Source: Lamellibrachia columna (taxonomy: Eukaryota > Annelida > Polychaeta > Sabellida > Siboglinidae). From it: 64,000 nt of DNA. The notes beneath the pieces were generated by a model. The model was not told the origin of the DNA. It ran no database searches and worked only from the letters and a program-made list of their open reading frames with translations. The translations under genes and the position numbers were made by a program. The stretch is from NCBI GenBank assembly GCA_963662155.1, contig OY759272.1, positions 49,022,566 to 49,086,565 on the forward strand, read 5' to 3'. This document shows, piece after piece, positions 59,273 to 64,000 of the stretch (positions within the stretch are counted from its first letter, which is position 1; every line of letters begins with the position of its first letter).

Positions 59273-60356
59273 GTGAACTGTCTTTTTTTAGCTGTTTGGT
59301 AACTGGAATTGTCTGCATGTCTGAATGCAAACATTATAAGCATCAAGAGTCAGTCCTGGTTCAGCCTGATTGCCACACACATTAACAGGAAACAAAAGTC
59401 ATGGTTTTGGGCCTATGCACCTATGCAAGAATGACTAAAACAACCATTTGCAACTACAATTAAGAATATCACGAATTTGCTTCCAAACTTTTGTTACATA
59501 TTTTGGCCTTTGTTTACTAAATTAGTCTGTTTTTCTGACATTTGATTAAGACTGTTTTGGTTTGTATACCGGCAAAACTTAATACGTAACTAGGTAGCAC
59601 AGGTGATCCTGGTTACCTGACTTCACACAACTTGGTCTTATGGGTTAACATGTCAGCCCTCAGTCAACTGGAGAAATGACTGCAATCTCACACTTTTAGA
59701 ACACATTCTGAGTAAACCCCCTATCTTTGATTTTAGTTGCACATCTTATAGGTGCATAGCCACAAAACATACGACTCCAAGCTGACATGCAATATTATAT
59801 ATGAGACCTATAATATATTGCATACACACCCTGTATATATATATATATATTGAACAATTTTGAGGCTATAAACTGTTTTGAAATGTTGATGCTGATTGTT
59901 ACTCAAATGGCTATAACCTTCTTTGATAATTGTATGGAGTATGGCATATTTTAGAGACTTTACTGGGGAAACATTACTGGACGGACTCTTGCAATTATCA
60001 AAAGGGGCACAACACAAATTACTAATTGCTTAGATAACAGGGATATATGTATCTATGTTCCATGTGTGGGTAATTTTCTGGAGGAACAGAGTTGTTTAAA
60101 ACAATTGCACAATGAAATAGATTTCAAAATATAAGCAGGAGACGGACAAGTCTTCCATTTGGTCAAAAGAAGTGCATATTTTGGTTTAAGTTGGAAAAGA
60201 AGATTTTAGTTAGAAATACTGGTCACTCACTATTTACAGCACCAAGGAATGACTAAGATGTAGATCCAAGATGGGAGCATACTGGTGAATGTCAAGTAGA
60301 ACAAAATTACATTTAAATTGGACACACTGAAAAAAGGCAGTACATAAACCTGTGTG
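59273..60356. other. intergenic region with a short inverted-repeat pair
   Basis: GGTTTTGGGCCTATGCACCT (59403-) is nearly complementary to AGGTGCATAGCCACAAAAC (59751-), giving a ~370-bp possible MITE. A short TA run is at 59834-59850. No gene. Confidence 0.45.
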
Positions 60357-60382
60357 GTGGGGGTGGGGGGTGGGAGGGGGGA
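60357..60382 (+). other. potential G-quadruplex
   Basis: Four close G-runs (five, six, three and six G, separated by single T or A) lie after GTGTGGT. It is the only such cluster in the window. Confidence 0.6.
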
Positions 60383-60699
60383 TGTTTTGAACATTTACCA
60401 TTATTGCATAGTTTCTCCCTACCTCCTGAACAAAGTTAGTGCAATTTTTGTCTGTGCCCAGGATCTAACATTGACTTGCTTGTACTAATTGTACAACTAA
60501 TTGTACAACTAATTGTACAACTGTGCCAAGACGCCATTTCTCACAGAATGGCCCACTTAGGTCTAGGCACACATCCTTTGTATGCAATCCAAACTAAATC
60601 TAAATGATCAGTTTTGTTGTAAAATTGTGCCCTTTTAAAATGCGGAAAGTGACCTTTCTGAACCTTTGCCTAGTAGAAATTTATTACTGAAGATAAATT
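60383..60699. other. spacer with a triple TTGTACAACTAA word
   Basis: ACTAATTGTACA is repeated about three times at 60484-60520. Otherwise nothing recognised. Confidence 0.5.
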
Positions 60700-60915
60700 T
60701 TATCTTTATGTGGAACATTACTCTTTTGACCGATGAAAGGGACCTTTCGAAAATTCAGTTTGATCAGCCGGTTTGTGAGGAATGGGACATTTGACATCAG
60801 CCATGTGAATTGAGGCAGTGGGGAGTGAACAAAATGCCCAAGCATCAAAATGACTGCCAGAGGATTCAAACCCTCTTGATCGTTGTTCTAACAACTGAGC
60901 TGCTGTGTCACAAAC
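60700..60915 (-). mobile_element. tRNA-derived SINE
   Basis: On the - strand the head reads GACACAGCAGCTCAGTTGTT then AGAACAACGATC and GGGTTTGAATCCTC. CAGCTCAGTTGTTAGAA fits an RNA polymerase III A box and GGTTTGAATCC a B box, at tRNA-like spacing. The body continues TGCTTGGGCATTTTGTTCAC and CACTGCCTCAATTCAC. A related body fragment is at 28640-28708. The 3' end was not determined. It is not a functional tRNA because the acceptor stem is not formed. Confidence 0.75.
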
Positions 60916-60999
60916 GAGTGTGTTTTACTCTATTACTGTTAATGTCCACATGTTGACATTAACTAATCTATGTAAATCACTAATAACAATCCAGCAGTT

Positions 61000-62199
61000 G
61001 AGAGAAATGTTCACATAATTTATTATGCACAACTATTTACACAATGATACAAGTATGTACAAAAAAATAAATATGATATATATACACAAATGACCATTTC
61101 AAGTATATCACAATACTAAATAATCTATACAGTATTCTACAATATACATAAATTACATATTTTTAAATACAATTGTACAAGTATTTACACTTATAAATCT
61201 TCTGGTAAACATTTTCAACAAGTTTATATATACATGAAAAAATAATATGTAATGGAAATGAATACCAAAATTATTACCACCATTTTGGATGCTACAAACT
61301 CACCATTTATGGTGTCAGTTTTAGAATAATATTCCTGACATGGAAAGAACACGGGACCCCTCAGAAATGGCCATCCCTCGGAAATGGTCACCCCTCAGAA
61401 ACGGTTACCCGTGGAAACGACCATTGTATCAGCATCCCAGATCTCAAATACCCCTTTAATCACACCATTTTATCTCAGTCACTTGGATGGCTGTTCTAGA
61501 GGGGTTCTACTTCGATGGCTGTTCTAGAGGGGTTGTAGTGTATTTAAGTTGTTCAAATTGGCACCTACAAATTACTTGTAAAATATCAACATTACTTTAC
61601 CAAGTAGACGTAACATCGGGTAATCAATTTAATTTAGTCAAGTGTTATTTTTCACAATTTCCATAGACGAAACCATGAATTTAATCACAGTTCAATGATC
61701 ACTGAACAAGAATATGGAGCACTAGAAAAGGCAACAGGTTCACCAATGACTAAATCAAATGTTGATCAAGTTGTTGCACTCCAAATACAAAATGCAGGTA
61801 TCAACATATCACAGAGTTCTGTAGGCAATAGGTACGTGACAAAAGTGACAGCCTCAGTCCATGTCTGTAAGCACTGTCCTCAGTAAGTGCTGTCCTTAGT
61901 AAGCACTGTCCTCAGTGAGTGCTGTCCTCAGTGAATGCTGTCCTCAGTAAGCACTGTCCTTAGTGAGTGCTGTCCTCAGTAAGCACTGTCCTCAGTAAGT
62001 GCTGTCCTCAGTAAGCACTGTCCCCAGTGAGTGCTGTCCTCAGTAAGCACTGTCCTCAGTGAGTGCTGTCCTCAGTGAGTGCTGTCCTCAGTAAGCACTG
62101 TCCTCAGTAAGTGCTATCCTCAGTAAGAAATGTCCTTTGTAATCGCTGTCCACAGAAAGTAATGTACTTTGTAAGCACTATCTTCAGTAAGCACTGTCC
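61000..62199 (-). other. probable 3' UTR of the - strand gene
   Basis: Downstream (- strand) of the stop at 62200 lies an AT-rich untranslated stretch with AATAAA on the - strand at 61019-61024. It includes most of the 16-bp minisatellite and a GG(A/T)AA-rich block with CCCCTCAGAAA(T/C)GG words at 61355-61410. The extent is inferred from that signal only. Confidence 0.5.
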
Positions 62200-62230
62200 T
62201 TAGTAAGCACTCTCCTCAGTAAGCACTGTA
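61880..62230. repeat. 16-bp pseudo-palindromic minisatellite, about 22 copies
   Basis: Units alternate between TCCTCAGTAAGCACTG and TCCTCAGTGAGTGCTG. The words AGCACT and AGTGCT are complementary, so adjacent units can pair. The array becomes degenerate toward 62230 and overlaps the 3' end of the coding exon on the - strand. Confidence 0.92.
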
Positions 62231-62455
62231 CTATCCTCCGTAATCCAGTCTTCAGTGACCCATGAGTCGCTACAATCTTCACTCCCGCTGCAGTTGCTCA
62301 GACCTGTGCTGTTGGCACTCCAATTTGTACATCCCAGCAACATTGCATTCTGGGACACGATGGGTATCCTCTGTCGTTGCACTGCATTCTTGGTAGCTGG
62401 TTGAGGTCCTTGGGATAGTCGTTGTATCTCCAAGGTCACGTTAGTTTCACATAGT
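62200..62455 (-). CDS. probable terminal coding exon of an unrecognised gene
   Basis: On the - strand a clean acceptor (TTGTTTTTTCAG|ACT) opens an 84-codon frame reading LCETNVTLEIQRLSQGPQPA, then QRQRIPIVSQNAMLLGC, SANSTGLSNCSGSEDCSD and WVTEDWITED, ending TEESAY and TAA (62200-62202). The composition (no low complexity, acidic Ser-rich tail, SGSED-type casein-kinase-like sites) and acceptor suggest a real exon entered with one base completing a codon. I do not recognise the family. The last ~10 codons and the stop are minisatellite sequence. Upstream exons would lie to the right; none was identified in the window. Confidence 0.55.
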
Positions 62456-62499
62456 CTGAAAAAACAATTGCCACGTTATGTTTGCTGTTATTGAATAAA
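62456..62499. other. intron start next to LINE fragment
   Basis: Short intronic stretch containing the pyrimidine tract of the - strand acceptor. Confidence 0.45.
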
Positions 62500-62640
62500 C
62501 AAGCAGCGTGAATATGTTGAAAAAACAAACTTAGCAAATATCTAAGATGGATGGTTTACACATTAGCGAATGGCTTCCTTGTCCACTTGCAATCTGGGTT
62601 TGTCCATGGCAATGTTGTTAAATCTTGTTAAAGTTTCTGA
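62500..62640 (+). mobile_element. 3' end of LINE family A (copy 3)
   Basis: AGCAGCGTGAATATGTTGAA matches the ASSVNMFKN-coding end of copy 1. GCGAATGGCTTCCTTGTCCA then corresponds to the 3' UTR word CCAATGGCTTCCTTGTCCAC of copy 1, and TCCATGGCAATGTTGTTAAA to the unit of the 62-bp array, here present once. Its left edge lies near the exon acceptor of the - strand gene. Confidence 0.75.
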
Positions 62641-63162
62641 CAACTGACTTGAGAGCCAATGAATGAGATTTAATCAATTGTTTCAGTTTGATCACTGTAT
62701 GGCATGACTAAAATGACAGCTTGATTACCAGGTTTTAATTAATTATTTAAGCTTAATCAGCAGATGGCATGACTAAAATGATAAAATAAATTAGTTTTAG
62801 TTTGATCACCAGGTGGCACAACTGGGTCGTTCACCAGACTCAAGTAATTTTTTTAATACAGGTGGTGGTATATCTTCTCCACTGGGCATCTTCCTCTGAT
62901 CTGAGGGGGTATATCCAATTGTGTCTACATATTGTGTTTTTCTGAACTGGTGACAGCCCTTTGGCTGCGCTGTCAGCCAGGAGCTGTATCGTGGTGTAGT
63001 TTTATATCATTATACTAATTTTTATTGTATATTTTATGCAGTTCCGGAATATTAGTATTTTCTGTTACAAGCTGTCAGGACGACATGAATACAATATCAA
63101 ATACTTCTGTTGAGCCAACATGCTTGGGAGACCCAAGCTCGGCAGCGCACCAAAACAAAAGT
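62641..63162. other. spacer with a possible decayed - strand coding scrap
   Basis: The AGATGGCATGACTAAAATGA/AGGTGGCACAACT words recur three times at 62690-62825. On the - strand, 62980-62840 reads IQLLADSAAKGLSPVQKNTI then WIYPLRSEEDAQWRRY before a stop, coding-like but with no donor. It is probably mobile-element remnant. Confidence 0.35.
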
Positions 63163-63918
63163 CAGACCTGCCAACCCTGAGTGGCTCACACCTGTAAGGA
63201 TTGTGACAAAAATCCAAAAGATCTGCACAAAATCCTTAAAAATATATCCCGTCAATATGACGCAATACATCGACAAGATATATACTTTACACGTCAATGG
63301 TTGACTGTCGACTTTAGAGAAAACTACACAAATTTCAACTCATCTCATTTATTCACCAAACGGCAACACAACTGATGATGCTCCAACAATATACGCTTCC
63401 TTTTGCGACCTGATACAGCTGATTTAATCAGCAGACAGATTCTCCAGCTTGTTCTCGTACACTGCTCCCTTTGCCAAACAACGCACCAAGCATAATGCTC
63501 CCCGAGCTTCAATGGAGCAATCCTTCAAACATTCGCCCCCAGTCTGCCTGGTAAACACCAGCATACTGGTTTCGCTTTTTCGCTGGCGGTGGGCAAACAT
63601 CCATCTCGTTCGAAACGAAAAACTTGTCTGATTTCAAATTCGCTCACTCCTCTGATTTGCCACACGAATTACCGTTGTACTCTCACGCTAGAGCACAACG
63701 TTCTCTGATCTACACTGACACGTGCTTACAGCAATAATACGCTGATTGTTCGATCGTTTTTCGCAATCATTGAACAATTTCTCATAAATTTAGCATATAA
63801 AACGAAAAAAAAATGTTTGTTTCTTAAAGACAAAAATCCGTAAGGAAACACTCTTACATCCGTAAAATTATGAAAAATCGTACAACATATGGCTAATCCG
63901 TAAGGGTTGGCAGGTCTG
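63163..63918. mobile_element. 756-bp element with perfect 16-bp terminal inverted repeats
   Basis: The left terminus CAGACCTGCCAACCCT (63163-63178) is the exact complement of 63903-63918. The interior has ATCCGTAA words near the right end and short + frames (63181-63375, 63449-63631) without recognised motifs. The sequence is CpG-richer than its surroundings. It is likely a non-autonomous DNA transposon. No target-site duplication is evident. Confidence 0.7.
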
Positions 63919-63959
63919 GGTTAAGCAGTTCCTAATTGATAAGCAGTTCCAGTTGTAAA
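63919..63959. other. short spacer
   Basis: AAGCAGTTCC is repeated twice. Nothing else. Confidence 0.4.
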
Positions 63960-63966
63960 CATATGA

Positions 63967-64000
63967 ATTGGTATGCTGGGGAGCTATGGAGGATAGCAAG
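63967..64000 (-). mobile_element. 3' end of LINE family B (copy 2), continuing past the window
   Basis: Read on the - strand from the window edge, CTTGCTATCCTCCATAGCTC then CCCAGCAT matches CTTGCTTATCCTCCATAGCT of the copy at 13437-13460, one base shorter. The stop (TAG) and start of the 3' UTR are included; the rest lies outside. Confidence 0.65.

Noticed and set aside
61695..61886. 63-codon + frame starting MITEQEYG that looks coding-like
   Set aside because: It lies in the presumed 3' UTR of the - strand gene, ends in the minisatellite, has no recognised motif and lacks a convincing donor.

Overview
The window looks like nuclear DNA of an invertebrate animal, most likely a marine lophotrochozoan such as a mollusc, brachiopod or annelid. 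The support is indirect: AT-rich sequence, small exons with GT-AG introns, AATAAA polyadenylation signals, tRNA-derived SINE sequence, and tails of CR1/L2-like non-LTR retrotransposons plus a Penelope-like element. No operons, Shine-Dalgarno sites or other prokaryotic signals are seen. The phylum cannot be fixed from the sequence alone.

Host genes occupy little of it. One well-supported gene lies on the + strand (coding exons 50.9-58.9 kb, possible upstream exon at 43.5 kb). It encodes a C2-PDZ protein closely resembling the N-terminal half of vertebrate RGS3. Eleven exons join in phase into a predicted 310-residue protein, with a stop at 58885-58887 and AATAAA at 59246. No RGS domain follows. 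A second gene, on the - strand, is represented only by its probable terminal coding exon (62200-62455) and a long 3' UTR. Its stop codon lies inside a 16-bp minisatellite. I do not recognise that protein.

The dominant feature is tandem repetition: more than 35 separate mini- and microsatellite arrays, nearly all with their own unit (11 to 71 bp). The largest are a 66-copy 41-bp array (23.0-25.7 kb), 49-bp (35.0-36.5 kb), 40/41-bp (28.7-30.2 kb), 36-bp (54.9-56.1 kb, in an intron of the C2-PDZ gene), 71-bp (44.7-45.9 kb), 23-bp (16.3-17.3 kb) and 13-bp (18.4-19.4 kb) arrays. Most long open frames here are artefacts of these arrays.

Mobile-element debris is the other layer. There are several 3' ends of one LINE family (5.5, 15.9 and 62.5 kb), a second LINE family (12.8 kb and the right edge), a third LINE tail (32.3 kb), a broken Penelope-like element with RT and GIY-YIG parts (30.9-32.3 kb, - strand), a large inverted repeat (33.3-34.2 kb), a foldback element with ~134-bp terminal inverted repeats (41.8-42.7 kb), a 756-bp element with 16-bp terminal repeats (63.2-63.9 kb) and SINE pieces (28.6 and 60.7-60.9 kb). 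The most interesting pattern is that several arrays can be traced to mobile-element sequence. The 62-bp array is an amplified piece of a LINE 3' UTR, and the 71-bp and 68-bp arrays are amplifications of two different internal segments of the same interspersed element.

Layout: 0-5.5 kb AT-rich and apparently empty; 5.5-31 kb arrays with LINE fragments; 31-34.9 kb transposon cluster; 35-43 kb arrays and foldback element; 43.5-59.3 kb C2-PDZ gene with repeat-filled introns; 59.3-64 kb SINE, 3' end of the - strand gene and terminal-repeat element.
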